A DNA stretch of 64,000 nt from Lutibacter sp. (GCF_016342705.1 NZ_JAEINV010000003.1:211066-275065), one strand, 5' to 3'. Positions 42,782-53,130 are shown, counted from the first letter of the stretch. Made by a program: numbers and translations. Notes: generated from the sequence alone by a model not told the origin.

Positions 42782-43666
42782 TTAATTATTATAGCTGTTC
42801 CAGCGTCTTTTTTCACGAATTAAAAGTGAATTAAATTTGTTTGGAATAGCTATTTTAAAATTTATAGTAGTAGTTGTTTTTGGATGTAAAAAGGTAATTT
42901 CAGTTGCCGCTAAAAACAGTCCTTTTCCTTTGTGAATTTTTTCAGCGTTTCCATATAATTTATCACCTAAAATTGGGTGGAAAATAGATGCTAAGTGAAT
43001 TCTAATTTGGTGTGTTCTTCCTGTTTTTGGTGATACTTTTAAAAAGCTTAATTCATTGTATTTTAAAGATTTTACAACTTCAATAATTTCAAAACTTGTT
43101 TCGGCTATTTTGTTTTCTATAGGTGTATTAATAGTGCTGTTTTTTGCTACTTTTCCAACAACAATTGCACAATATTTTTTTTGAATAGTTTTATTTCTAA
43201 ACTGGTTTCCTAATTCAATTTGAGCAGTTTTTGTTTTTGCAACTAGCAAAATACCAGACGTTTGATTGTCTAATCTATGAACAGGAGTAGGTTTAAACAG
43301 TTTATCGGCTTCTGTACTTTCTTTTAAATTAAAAGGAAGAGCGTTAAAAATAGTTTTAAATGAATTTCCACTCACAGTAATTCCGGGTGGTTTATTTATT
43401 ACAGCAATATGTTCATCTTCAAAAACAACTTCTAAATTGTATTCAAAAACTTTTGGTTTGTTTGATGGATCATCAATAAGTTCAATAATTTGCTCGGAAT
43501 TTACCCAAGTTCCAGTTAGAGCAGTTTGTCCGTTCACTAAAAATAATTCCTTTTTAATGGCTTTTTTAATTCCACTTTTTGAAGGAATAAATTCTTTGAA
43601 AATTGAAGGTGCATATTCCTGTATTCGAATATTTTCTATGTTTTTAGGAACAATATGTATATGCAG
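42782..43666 (-). CDS. RluA family pseudouridine synthase (S4 domain + catalytic domain), apparent non-ATG start
   Basis: VHRLDNQTSGILLVAKT and TGRTHQIRIHLA; open frame extends upstream of GTG 43537 with S4-like IRIQEYAPSIFKEFIPSKSGIKKAIKKELFLVNG; 5' limit uncertain (CTG 43666 or ATT). Confidence 0.8.
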   Translation of the reverse strand: MHIHIVPKNIENIRIQEYAPSIFKEFIPSKSGIKKAIKKELFLVNGQTALTGTWVNSEQIIELIDDPSNKPKVFEYNLEVVFEDEHIAVINKPPGITVSGNSFKTIFNALPFNLKESTEADKLFKPTPVHRLDNQTSGILLVAKTKTAQIELGNQFRNKTIQKKYCAIVVGKVAKNSTINTPIENKIAETSFEIIEVVKSLKYNELSFLKVSPKTGRTHQIRIHLASIFHPILGDKLYGNAEKIHKGKGLFLAATEITFLHPKTTTTINFKIAIPNKFNSLLIREKRRWNSYNN

Positions 43667-43754
43667 AATTTTAATGTTAGGTAGTTTACTTTTGTTAATA
43701 TTGGTAAAGATAATAAGTTACAATTTCAACTATTAAAAAACGGAGAATTAAATT

Positions 43755-44138
43755 TTAAATTAAATTTTTTTTACGGATGAGCGCAACTATTTCTTTATAA
43801 TCAAAAGCTAATTCTATTTTTTGAGTTTCTTCAAATGAAAACCAATTATAATCAATCACTTCTTCTTCCTGAATTTTAATTTCACCAGTCCAGTTTCCTA
43901 AAAACCGGTAAAATTTTCTACCCTGCCAATCGCCAGTTTTAATAATCTCGGTAGGTGTAAAATCTAAATTACATTCTTCTTTTACTTCTCTTATTACGTT
44001 TTCTTCAGCAGTTTCCCCGTTTTCAGCTCTTCCACCTGGGCAACCCCAATAACCAGCATACAATTGTGTGTAATTGGAGCGTTGTAGCAGTAGTATTTTT
44101 TTTCTTTGAATTATAATGCCAGATGCAGAAAGAACCAT
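43755..44138 (-). CDS. NUDIX hydrolase
   Basis: GCPGGRAENGETAEENVIREVKEECNLDF (Nudix box). Confidence 0.95.
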   Translation of the reverse strand: MVLSASGIIIQRKKILLLQRSNYTQLYAGYWGCPGGRAENGETAEENVIREVKEECNLDFTPTEIIKTGDWQGRKFYRFLGNWTGEIKIQEEEVIDYNWFSFEETQKIELAFDYKEIVALIRKKNLI

Positions 44139-44145
44139 AATTTTT

Positions 44146-44823
44146 TTAATAATATAAAACGCCTAAAGTTGCAACTTCTCCGGTTGCTAAACCCCATTCT
44201 TTTGAAGAAATAAGAGTTCCGTTAGCATCATAAACATTTAATTCAGCAGTATTTGGGCCAGATAAACCTTGATTAAGTGCTTGAAAATCAATTTTATTAT
44301 AGCCTTTTTCTAGCGTTAGGTAATATACATAGTAATTACCTTTTAAACCAATATTATCACTAACAACATTTTCATTAAGGTAAATTCGTATTCTATCTCC
44401 ATCAACATAACTGTAATCTCTACATTCAATTTTTACAGTTTTTGTTTTACTATTTAAGGTTCCTAAACTTACAGCTGTTTTTAATTTTTCGTGAGTTACA
44501 TCTTTATTATTCCAATATTTTTTTCCTGTAATATCTCGGTCTTCAGGCAAAGTTTCGAGTAAAAAATTAGAATTATTTGTGGTGTTATATTTACTTAAAT
44601 TTTTATTGATAGCTTCTGTATTTACTTTTTCATCAATTTTAAGATTTAAATTGGTATTTGGATTTACTTTTACTTTTGAAAAATCTACTTTTAATTGTCC
44701 ACTATTTGTTGGAAGTGCTACTTCATTATCAATTTTTTTGATTTTTGAAGTATCACTTTGCGAAAATAAATTAATAGACGTAAAGCTAATTAATAGAAAA
44801 AATAATAAATATTGAAATTTCAT
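44146..44823 (-). CDS. Hypothetical secreted protein
   Basis: Signal peptide MKFQYLLFFLLISFTSINLFSQ; beta-rich C-terminal region. Confidence 0.7.
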   Translation of the reverse strand: MKFQYLLFFLLISFTSINLFSQSDTSKIKKIDNEVALPTNSGQLKVDFSKVKVNPNTNLNLKIDEKVNTEAINKNLSKYNTTNNSNFLLETLPEDRDITGKKYWNNKDVTHEKLKTAVSLGTLNSKTKTVKIECRDYSYVDGDRIRIYLNENVVSDNIGLKGNYYVYYLTLEKGYNKIDFQALNQGLSGPNTAELNVYDANGTLISSKEWGLATGEVATLGVLYY

Positions 44824-44902
44824 TTTTAAATTTAGTTTAAAATATAACTACAATAAAAGTGCCAATTTTAGAGATTTACAATTTGGTGATAAAAATAACA
44901 AA

Positions 44903-44932
44903 AAAAGCTTCAATAGAAATTGAAGCTTTTAT
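44903..44932 (-). terminator. Terminator after htpG
   Basis: AAAAGCTTCAAT-agaa-ATTGAAGCTTTT. Confidence 0.85.
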
Positions 44933-44958
44933 AATTGTTTGTTAAACTATTTTGTGAT

Positions 44959-46848
44959 TTATTTTATCATTTGGAAACTACGTTTTATGAAGTTTGTTAA
45001 TTCTTCACCTTTTAAAAGGTTTTGTGATAAACGAGCCAAATCAAAAGCTTGTTTAATTAAACGCTCTTGTTTCTTTTCTGTTTTGGTATTTAAAATTTCA
45101 CCAATTAATTCGTTGTTGGTATTTACAACAAGATTGTACATTTCTGGAAAATCACCCATTCCCATAAATCCACCACCACCAGATGCTTGCATTTCTTTCA
45201 TTCTACGCATAAATTCAGGTTGCGTAATTATAAATGGATTTGCATTTGAATCCAACGCTTCCAATTGAACAGTGTATGTTTTTTTTGGAATGGCATTTTC
45301 AATAATAGGTTTTAAAGTTTCCTTTTCTTCATCAGAAAGCTTGCTAATTTTATCTTCATTTTTGTTGATTAAATTATCAATATGATCTGCATCAACTCTT
45401 GCAAAATGAATGTTTTCTTTGCTGCTTTCTAATTTTTGAATTAAATGTGAAACAATAGGAGAATCTAACAATAAAACTTCATATCCCTTTTCTTTAGCAG
45501 CATCAATATAACTGTGTTGTGCTTTTTCGTCTGAAGCATATAAAATTACAATTTTGTCATCTTTATCAGTTTGTGCTGGTTTAATTTTTTCAATTAACTC
45601 ATCTAAAATAAAGTACTCTTTATCTACTGTTGGGAATAATGCAAATTTGTCAGATTTTTCAAAGAATTTCTCTTCTGAAAGCATTCCGTATTCAATAATA
45701 ATTTTAATATCATTCCACTTTTCTTCAAAAGCTTTACGGTCGTTTTTAAACAGACTCACTAATTTATCTGCGACTTTACGAGTAATGTAACTTGATATTT
45801 TTTTAACAGCTCCATCAGCTTGTAAATAAGAACGAGAAACGTTTAAAGGAATATCTGGAGAATCTATAACACCACGCAACATTTGTAAGAAATCTGGTAC
45901 AATTCCTTCCACATTATCCGTTACAAATACTTGATTTTGGTATAATTGAATTCTATCTTTTGTTGGATCTACGTTTTTGCTAATTTTAGGAAAATATAAA
46001 ATTCCTGTAAGGTTAAACGGATAATCTACATTTAAGTGAATGTTAAATAAAGGCTCTTCAAATTGCATAGGATACAATTCTCTGTAAAACTCTTTATAAT
46101 CTTCATCTTTTAAATCGGTTGGACTTTTTGTCCATGCTGGTGTTGGATTATTTACAATATTATCTACTGTAATTTTTTCAGGTTTTGCATCTTCAGCAGC
46201 ACCTTCTGGTAATGGTAAAGTTTCTTCCTTTGTTCCAAATTTAATTGGAATAGGCATAAACTTGTTGTATTTATTTAAAAGTTGTGTTATTCTACTTTCT
46301 TCTAAAAACTCTAAAGAATCATCATCAATATGTAACACAATTTCAGTTCCTCTTTCGGTTCTGTCTGTTTCTTCTAAAGTGTATTTTGGACTTCCATCAC
46401 ATTCCCAACGTACTGCTTTTGAGTCTTCAGCAAACGATTTTGAATAAATTTCAACTTTACTCGCTACCATAAATGACGAGTAAAATCCTAACCCAAAATG
46501 CCCAATTATTCCTGAATCTTCTACTTTATCTTTGTATTTTTCAACAAATTCTTCAGCTCCAGAAAAAGCTACTTGGTTTATGTATTTTTCAACTTCTTCA
46601 CCAGTCATACCAATTCCTTGGTCAATAATTCTAATTTCTTTTTTATCCTTATCAACTTTAATTTCAATCATTGGTTTTCCAATATCACCTTTTATTTCAC
46701 CTAAAGTTGATAGGTGTTTTAATTTTAAAGTTGCATCAGTTGCGTTAGAAATTAATTCACGTAAAAATATTTCGTGATCAGAATACAAGAATTTTTTAAT
46801 AATAGGAAAAATATTTTCTGCCGTTACATTTATATTTCCAGTTGCCAT
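44959..46848 (-). CDS. htpG: Molecular chaperone HtpG (Hsp90)
   Basis: FLRELISNATDATLK, IIGHFGLGFYSSFMVA, 629 aa. Confidence 0.99.
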   Translation of the reverse strand: MATGNINVTAENIFPIIKKFLYSDHEIFLRELISNATDATLKLKHLSTLGEIKGDIGKPMIEIKVDKDKKEIRIIDQGIGMTGEEVEKYINQVAFSGAEEFVEKYKDKVEDSGIIGHFGLGFYSSFMVASKVEIYSKSFAEDSKAVRWECDGSPKYTLEETDRTERGTEIVLHIDDDSLEFLEESRITQLLNKYNKFMPIPIKFGTKEETLPLPEGAAEDAKPEKITVDNIVNNPTPAWTKSPTDLKDEDYKEFYRELYPMQFEEPLFNIHLNVDYPFNLTGILYFPKISKNVDPTKDRIQLYQNQVFVTDNVEGIVPDFLQMLRGVIDSPDIPLNVSRSYLQADGAVKKISSYITRKVADKLVSLFKNDRKAFEEKWNDIKIIIEYGMLSEEKFFEKSDKFALFPTVDKEYFILDELIEKIKPAQTDKDDKIVILYASDEKAQHSYIDAAKEKGYEVLLLDSPIVSHLIQKLESSKENIHFARVDADHIDNLINKNEDKISKLSDEEKETLKPIIENAIPKKTYTVQLEALDSNANPFIITQPEFMRRMKEMQASGGGGFMGMGDFPEMYNLVVNTNNELIGEILNTKTEKKQERLIKQAFDLARLSQNLLKGEELTNFIKRSFQMIK

Positions 46849-47004
46849 ATGTGTATATTTTTTAATTTATTATGAATGCTTGTTTATAGTCAAATAGAAT
46901 ACCAAACAATAAATTGTGACAAACTGACACTTTTTTGCCAAAAAGTAGTATCTTGTTTTTTGAAAAATGAACTCTTTTAATTTAATTTTTAAGCGTATTT
47001 AATA

Positions 47005-48573
47005 ATGAATTTAGACTATGATTATGTTATAATTGGCAGTGGTTTTGGTGGTTCTGTGAGTGCATTGCGCTTATCGGAAAAAGGATATAAAGTATTGGTT
47101 ATTGAAAAGGGAAAATGGTTTAAAAGTGAAGATTTCCCTAAAAACAACTGGAATATTAAGAAGTGGATTTGGGAACCTAAATTAAGATTGCAAGGGTTTT
47201 TTAAAATGACCTTTTTAAATCACGTAACAGTTTTGTCTGGTGTTGGAGTTGGAGGAGGATCATTAACCTATGCAAATACGTTACCTGTTCCAAAGAAAGA
47301 ATTTTTTAATTCCGGTAGTTGGTCAAAATTAAATAATTGGGAAGAATTGTTGACCCCATTTTATGAAACGGGGTATAAAATGTTAGGTGCTAATGTAAAT
47401 CCAACATTATTTTCCGCCGATTTAACCTTGCAAGACATTGCCAAAGAAATAGGTAAGGAAGCTCATTTTGAAGCTACAAAAGTGGCGGTTTATTTCGGTG
47501 AAGCGGGAAAAAAAGTTGAAGACCCTTATTTTAATGGAAAAGGACCTGACAGAACCGGCTGTACACATTGCGGAGCTTGTATGACAGGCTGTAGATTTAA
47601 CGCCAAAAACACGTTAGATAAAAATTATTTGTATTTAGCGCAACAGTTAGGTGCCAAAATTTTGGCTGAAAAAGAAGTAGTTAACGTAACATTTTTGGGA
47701 AATGAAGACGGATCTGATGGCTATAAAATTTCATTTAAATCAAGTTTAGGGACAAAGGAAAATGGAAGTGTTACAGCAAAAGGAGTCATTTTTTCGGGAG
47801 GAGTTTTAGGAACTGTTCCTTTATTATTAGCGCTTAAAGAAAAATCGTTACCAAATTTATCAGATATGGTTGGTTGTAATATTAGAACTAATAATGAATC
47901 GTTATTGGTGGTAACTTCAACCGAAAAAAATCCAAAAGATTACTCAAAAGGATTGGCAATAGGGTCTATTTTACATACCGATGAAAATAGTCATTTAGAA
48001 CCTGTTAGATATGGAGAAGGATCTAGTTTTTTCAAAATTCTTACCATGCCAATAATTCATAGTAAATTTATTTTAATCCGTGTTTTTGGAGTTTTAGGTT
48101 TAGCATTAAAACAACCTATAAGACTGTTTAAAACTATTTTTGCTAAAAATTATGCCAAACGAACCACAGTTTTATTGTTTATGCAAACCTTAGATAGTAC
48201 GCTTCAACTAAAATTGGGAAATATTACAAAAATGAAAACCAAAAGAGAAAAGGGAGAAAAAGCCACAGCTTTTATTCCTGAAGCACTTGATTTTGGAAAA
48301 AAATTTGGGAAAAAAGTTAAGGGAATTCCATTTGCAAATATTACGGATGCCATTTTAGGAACTCCAACTACAGCTCATATTTTGGGAGGCGCAGTAATGG
48401 GAGAAAACGAATTAACAGGAGTAATTGATAAAAATTGTTGCATATTTGGTTATAAAAATATGATGGTTTGTGATGGCTCCATAATTTCAGCAAATCCAGG
48501 CGTAAATCCATCTTTAACTATAACAGCAATTTCGGAATATGCAATGAGTGTTATTCCAACTAATAATAATTAA
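47005..48573 (+). CDS. GMC-type FAD oxidoreductase
   Basis: DYVIIGSGFGGSVSALRLSEKGYKVLVIEKG; GVGVGGGSLTYANTL; CTHCGACMTGC; C-terminal MMVCDGSIISANPGVNPSLTI. Confidence 0.93.
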   Translation: MNLDYDYVIIGSGFGGSVSALRLSEKGYKVLVIEKGKWFKSEDFPKNNWNIKKWIWEPKLRLQGFFKMTFLNHVTVLSGVGVGGGSLTYANTLPVPKKEFFNSGSWSKLNNWEELLTPFYETGYKMLGANVNPTLFSADLTLQDIAKEIGKEAHFEATKVAVYFGEAGKKVEDPYFNGKGPDRTGCTHCGACMTGCRFNAKNTLDKNYLYLAQQLGAKILAEKEVVNVTFLGNEDGSDGYKISFKSSLGTKENGSVTAKGVIFSGGVLGTVPLLLALKEKSLPNLSDMVGCNIRTNNESLLVVTSTEKNPKDYSKGLAIGSILHTDENSHLEPVRYGEGSSFFKILTMPIIHSKFILIRVFGVLGLALKQPIRLFKTIFAKNYAKRTTVLLFMQTLDSTLQLKLGNITKMKTKREKGEKATAFIPEALDFGKKFGKKVKGIPFANITDAILGTPTTAHILGGAVMGENELTGVIDKNCCIFGYKNMMVCDGSIISANPGVNPSLTITAISEYAMSVIPTNNN

Positions 48574-48604
48574 TAGTTTAGGAAGTACTTTAAAAAGTTT
48601 AATA

Positions 48605-49297
48605 ATGAAGCAAACGGATGATTTTATTTTAATAAATGGTTTTAAACATTTAAAATATGGTGACCAAAAACTATCTGAAGAAGAAATGCTGGAAAAATCT
48701 GAAAAGTATTTAGAAAAGATACTAAAAAGAAGGTCAATTAGAGATTTCTCAAATAAATCATTTCCTATTGAAATAATTGAAAATTTAATAAAAACTGCTT
48801 CAGCAGCACCTTCTGGAGCAAACAAGCAGCCTTGGACTTTTTGCGTTGTAAAAAGTGCTGATATTAAAAAGAAAATTAGAGAAGCAGCTGAAGAAGAGGA
48901 ACGAAAAAGTTATAGTGAAAGAATGAGTGAAGCATGGTTGAAGGATTTAAAACATTTAGGGACAGATGCTGAAAAACCTTTTTTAGAAATTGCACCTTAT
49001 TTAATTATTGTTTTTAAGAGACCATATGAAATAGATGAAAAAGGGATTAAGCATCAAAATTATTATGTGAACGAATCTGTTGGTTTGGCTTGTGGTTTCC
49101 TAATTTCTGCCATTCATAATGCAGGATTAGTTACTTTAACACACACACCAAGCCCTATGCGTTTTTTAGAAAAAATATTAAATAGACCTGAGAATGAACG
49201 CGCATTTTTGTTATTACCTGTTGGATTTGCATCCGATAAAGCTTATGTGCCCAATATTGAGAAAAAAAATATTGATGAATTCATGAAAATATATTAA
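48605..49297 (+). CDS. Nitroreductase-fold flavoprotein, iodotyrosine deiodinase-like
   Basis: RRSIRDFSNKSFPIEIIENLIKTASAAPSGANKQPWTF; EEEERKSYSERMSEAWLKDLKHL; NAGLVTLTHTPSPMRFLEKILNRPENERAFLLLPVG; ATG at 48605 preferred. Confidence 0.85.
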   Translation: MKQTDDFILINGFKHLKYGDQKLSEEEMLEKSEKYLEKILKRRSIRDFSNKSFPIEIIENLIKTASAAPSGANKQPWTFCVVKSADIKKKIREAAEEEERKSYSERMSEAWLKDLKHLGTDAEKPFLEIAPYLIIVFKRPYEIDEKGIKHQNYYVNESVGLACGFLISAIHNAGLVTLTHTPSPMRFLEKILNRPENERAFLLLPVGFASDKAYVPNIEKKNIDEFMKIY

Positions 49298-49366
49298 CGT
49301 TTTAATGCTATATTGCTATAATCATTTTTTTAAATTTTTTCAGATAGTTAGGCGATATAATTATAG

Positions 49367-49397
49367 TTGTATTCCATTGTAGATTTTAGTATGTTTG
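49367..49397 (+). promoter_or_regulatory. Bacteroidota-type promoter (TTG-N20-TATGTTTG) upstream of fabH-like gene
   Basis: TTG 49367-49369 and TATGTTTG 49390-49397 match -33 TTG / -7 TANNTTTG consensus. Confidence 0.6.
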
Positions 49398-49428
49398 AAG
49401 AGTTAAATTAAAACCAAAATAAAAAAAT

Positions 49429-50436
49429 ATGTATAATTCTAAAATAACTGGACTTGGTTTCTATGTGCCTGATAATGTAGTTACAAATGAAGATTTGTCC
49501 AAAATGATGGATACAAATGATGAGTGGATTCAGGAACGTACAGGAATACAAGAACGTAGATGGATTCCAGAAGGAAGCGAAGATACATCTGCGGTTATGG
49601 GAGCAAAAGCTTCAAGAATAGCTATTGAGCGTGCAGGATTGACTTCAAAAGATATAGATTTTATTGTTTTTGCTACTTTAAGCCCAGATTACTATTTCCC
49701 TGGTTGTGGTGTGCAAATTCAAAATATGTTAGATATGAATACTGTTGGAGCATTGGATGTTAGAAATCAATGTTCGGGATTTATATATGCAATTTCTGTT
49801 GCTGATCAGTTTATTAAAACAGGAATGTATAAAAACGTTTTAGTTGTAGGTTCTGAATTTCATTCAGGAGGTTTAGATAAAACAACTAGAGGAAGAGGTG
49901 TTTCTGTAATTTTTGGAGATGGAGCAGGAGCAGTAGTTCTGTCTAGAACTGAAGATAATTCAAAAGGAATTTTATCATCACATCTTTTTTCAGAAGGAGC
50001 ACACGCAGAAGAATTAACTGTGTTAGCGCCAAGTATTAAGCATTGGGTTCCTGAAATTTTAGCAGCTAATGATGAAAACGATGAATCTTATTTTCCTTAC
50101 ATGAATGGAACATTTGTATTTAAACATGCAGTTGTTCGTTTTTCTGAAGCTATAATGGCAGGTTTAGAAAAAAATAATTTACAAGTTTCGGATATTAATA
50201 TGTTAATTCCACATCAAGCTAATTTGCGTATCTCTCAATTTATTCAAAAGAAATTTAGATTAGAAGATGACCAAATTTATAATAATATTATGAAGTACGG
50301 TAATACAACTGCGGCATCTGTTGTAATTGCATTAACAGAGGCTTGGGAAAAAGGTAAAATTAAAGACAATGATTTAGTTGTTTTAGCTGCTTTTGGTAGT
50401 GGATTTACTTGGGGAAGTGTTATAATACGTTGGTAA
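49429..50436 (+). CDS. 3-oxoacyl-ACP synthase III family protein
   Basis: DEWIQERTGIQERRW; Cys RNQCSGFIYA; His IPHQANLRI; Asn KYGNTTAAS. Confidence 0.95.
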   Translation: MYNSKITGLGFYVPDNVVTNEDLSKMMDTNDEWIQERTGIQERRWIPEGSEDTSAVMGAKASRIAIERAGLTSKDIDFIVFATLSPDYYFPGCGVQIQNMLDMNTVGALDVRNQCSGFIYAISVADQFIKTGMYKNVLVVGSEFHSGGLDKTTRGRGVSVIFGDGAGAVVLSRTEDNSKGILSSHLFSEGAHAEELTVLAPSIKHWVPEILAANDENDESYFPYMNGTFVFKHAVVRFSEAIMAGLEKNNLQVSDINMLIPHQANLRISQFIQKKFRLEDDQIYNNIMKYGNTTAASVVIALTEAWEKGKIKDNDLVVLAAFGSGFTWGSVIIRW

Positions 50437-50460
50437 TTACATAAGTTTAATAAAATTTAA

Positions 50461-50493
50461 AAGCCTCTAAAATGCAAGTTTAGAGGCTTTTTT
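50461..50493 (+). terminator. Terminator after KAS III gene
   Basis: AAGCCTCTAAA-atgcaag-TTTAGAGGCTT + T run. Confidence 0.88.
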
Positions 50494-50744
50494 AAAAAGA
50501 TTATTTTTTAACTAATTCAAACAATTAACGTATCTTTTTAAATATGTTTTATATGCTAGTTTTACAACTGCGAATTAACAATTTTATTTTATAGTGCTTA
50601 ATATTAATTAGTTAAGTAAATGTTAATGTTTTTTACAAATTTTTTTCTAAATAAAACTGCACCTATATTTTACTATAACTATAAGACGCTATTTATTTAA
50701 AAATGTTACTTCTTTTAACCATTTTAATGAAATTAAAATAAATT

Positions 50745-51104
50745 ATGAAAAAGACATTAGTATTAGGAGCATCTGAAAATCCTGATAGATACTCAAATAT
50801 TGCTATAAAAAGATTGTTAAATAAAGGTATTGATGTAGTTGCAATTGGAATTAAAACTGGTGAGGTTGATGGCGTTAAAATGGAAATTATAAAAAAAAAA
50901 TTTGTTGATATTGATACTGTTACGCTTTATTTAAGCGCTAAAAATCAGGTTGAATATTATAACTATATTTTAAGTTTAAAACCAAATAGAGTATTGTTTA
51001 ATCCCGGTACTGAAAATAGTGATTTTGAAGCACTATTAACTAAAAACGGTATCTCTTTTGAAAGAGCTTGTACGTTAGTTTTATTAAGTTTGGGTAAATA
51101 CTAA
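50745..51104 (+). CDS. CoA-binding (Rossmann) domain protein
   Basis: KTLVLGASENPDRYSNIAIKRLLNKGIDVVAIG; LFNPGTEN. Confidence 0.92.
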   Translation: MKKTLVLGASENPDRYSNIAIKRLLNKGIDVVAIGIKTGEVDGVKMEIIKKKFVDIDTVTLYLSAKNQVEYYNYILSLKPNRVLFNPGTENSDFEALLTKNGISFERACTLVLLSLGKY

Positions 51105-51108
51105 TATA

Positions 51109-51726
51109 TTAATTTCGAAAACCTTTTACATCGGGTTCCAAATTTTTTAATTTCATTTTTAAAGCTATATATTCTTTTTGCGTAATCACATTTTTATCTC
51201 TTAAAAAAATAAAATTATCTAATTGTTTTTCAAAAGGGATGTCTTCATCAATTTTTGTGTATTTTTCCTTTAGGTATTTATAAGATTGTTTTTTAATTGA
51301 TTGCAAAAATTTAGACATTATTTCTTTAGAAGGATTGTTGTCAAAAAAATCAATTAAATAACCACTTAAAGTGGCAATGTAAAGCATATGTTTTCGGCTT
51401 AAAATAGTAAGTGTTAAAAAAACCAAACAAATAATACCACTTATTATTAAAATAATGTTTAGAGTTTCTTCAGGAAATTTAAATACATTGAAACATGAAA
51501 AACTAAAAAACAGTCCGAAACCAACGGCAAGCCACAGCAAAATTTTGTTGGTAATAAATTCACGCGTAATATTATTTATCATTATTTCATCAAAAGGAAT
51601 AAAAATTTCTCTGGAATTTATAAAGTTTCCAGAGTAATAAATCATTCCTTCTTTAGTAAATTTAACTTTTTTAGAGGTAAAGATTCTTTTTTGTTTAAAT
51701 TCTTCCATAGGTTTATTTTTTGACAA
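51109..51726 (-). CDS. Hypothetical membrane protein with C-terminal short coiled SHOCT-like tail
   Basis: TM pair; C-terminal FEKQLDNFIFLRDKNVITQKEYIALKMKLKNL. Confidence 0.65.
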   Translation of the reverse strand: MSKNKPMEEFKQKRIFTSKKVKFTKEGMIYYSGNFINSREIFIPFDEIMINNITREFITNKILLWLAVGFGLFFSFSCFNVFKFPEETLNIILIISGIICLVFLTLTILSRKHMLYIATLSGYLIDFFDNNPSKEIMSKFLQSIKKQSYKYLKEKYTKIDEDIPFEKQLDNFIFLRDKNVITQKEYIALKMKLKNLEPDVKGFRN

Positions 51727-51734
51727 AAATTTAA

Positions 51735-52028
51735 TCAGTTTTCATATAAGCCAAGTCTATTTTTTAATGAATTTAATTCATTTTCTAATTCGTTAATTTT
51801 TGAAAGCATATTAAAAACTACATCAATTCCTTCTATATTAACACCTAATTCAGAATGTATTCTTATAATTTTTTCAAGATCACTTATTTTATCCTGATGC
51901 ATATATTCAACATGTTCAATAGTTACAATTTCAATTAAATCGTACTCATTTAAATTACTAATAAAAGATATTTCAATATTGTATTTGTTGCATATGGTAT
52001 TGATTGGTATAAAGTTATCTAAAGTCAT
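51735..52028 (-). CDS. cbpM: Chaperone modulator CbpM-like
   Basis: 97 aa; overlaps cbpA stop (TAATG); MerR-like helix plus C-terminal coiled coil. Confidence 0.85.
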   Translation of the reverse strand: MTLDNFIPINTICNKYNIEISFISNLNEYDLIEIVTIEHVEYMHQDKISDLEKIIRIHSELGVNIEGIDVVFNMLSKINELENELNSLKNRLGLYEN

Positions 52029-52918
52029 TATGTTCTTATTTTAGAAAGTTCATTAAATAATTCTATTTCTTTTACACTTAAGTTTTTGGGTATTTTTATT
52101 TGATAGGTAATAAATAAATCTCCAAATTGTCCTTCTTTTTTATATACCGGAAATCCTTTTCCTTTTAATTTTATTTTAGTGCCATTTGTGGTTTCTGGTT
52201 TTACTTGTAACTTCACTTTTCCGTCAAAAGTATCAACCGTAATATCACCACCTAAAATGGCTTTGTATAAGTCTAAATCAATTGTTTTATAAAGATTATC
52301 TTGGTCTAATTTAAACGTTGTATTATTTATTATTGAAAATTTAATATGCAAATCGCCATTTGGACCGCCATTTATTCCTGCTCCGCCGTGGCCTTTAATT
52401 CTGATAACCTGACCATTTTTTACGCCAGCCGGAATGGTTAATCTTATACTTTTTCCATTTATCGTTAAGGTTTGTTTATGTGTTGTATAAACATCCGTTA
52501 AGTTAAGTTGAAGTTCAGCATTAAAATCTTGTCCTTTAAATTGAACATTACTGCTTCTTCTTCCGGAAGTTCTGCCTCCAAACATAGATTCAAAAAAGTC
52601 TGAATAATCACTTTCATTAAAACCTCTTGAGGATTTTTGTTGATAACTTCTCCTATATTGCTGTTCTTGTTCGGCTTTTTCAAAGTGTTCTGCATGTTCC
52701 CAATCTTTACCGTATTTATCATACTTTTTTCTGTTTTCTGCATTACTCAAAACTTCGTTAGCTTCATTAATTTCTTTGAAGTTTTTTTCGGCTTCCTTAT
52801 TATTTGGATTTAAATCAGGATGATATTTTCTAGCTAATTTTCTGTAAGCTTTTTTAATATCTTTTTCTGTTGCATTTTTATCAATGCCTAAAATTTTATA
52901 GTAATCTATAAATGCCAT
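52028..52918 (-). CDS. cbpA: DnaJ-class chaperone CbpA-like
   Basis: J domain [34 protein letters not shown]-terminal substrate-binding domains, no zinc finger. Confidence 0.95.
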   Translation of the reverse strand: MAFIDYYKILGIDKNATEKDIKKAYRKLARKYHPDLNPNNKEAEKNFKEINEANEVLSNAENRKKYDKYGKDWEHAEHFEKAEQEQQYRRSYQQKSSRGFNESDYSDFFESMFGGRTSGRRSSNVQFKGQDFNAELQLNLTDVYTTHKQTLTINGKSIRLTIPAGVKNGQVIRIKGHGGAGINGGPNGDLHIKFSIINNTTFKLDQDNLYKTIDLDLYKAILGGDITVDTFDGKVKLQVKPETTNGTKIKLKGKGFPVYKKEGQFGDLFITYQIKIPKNLSVKEIELFNELSKIRT

Positions 52919-53130
52919 AACAAAAATTGTTTAAAGCGGTTATTAAATCAATTTTAATGTTTTTTTGGGTGAAGTTGAAGATTTTAAAAGGAAATTAAAT
53001 AATAACACCTCTCTAAAACCTAATTAAAGTTACAAAGAATTTTTTGTTTTTAATAGTATTTGACAATTGTTTATAAATTGAAAGTATTTCAGGTTTTTTT
53101 AGCAACTTTGTGCTCATTAAATGTGTGTAT

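Noticed and set aside
44939-45268. 109-aa plus-strand ORF opposite htpG 3' end
   Set aside because: Antisense to conserved HtpG; no plausible start context or homology-like features
50494-50744. AT-rich 250-bp intergenic region considered for an ncRNA
   Set aside because: No convincing hairpin/terminator pair or conserved motif beyond general AT richness
52498-52743. 81-aa minus-strand ORF overlapping cbpA in another frame
   Set aside because: Alternative frame of the strongly supported J-domain protein
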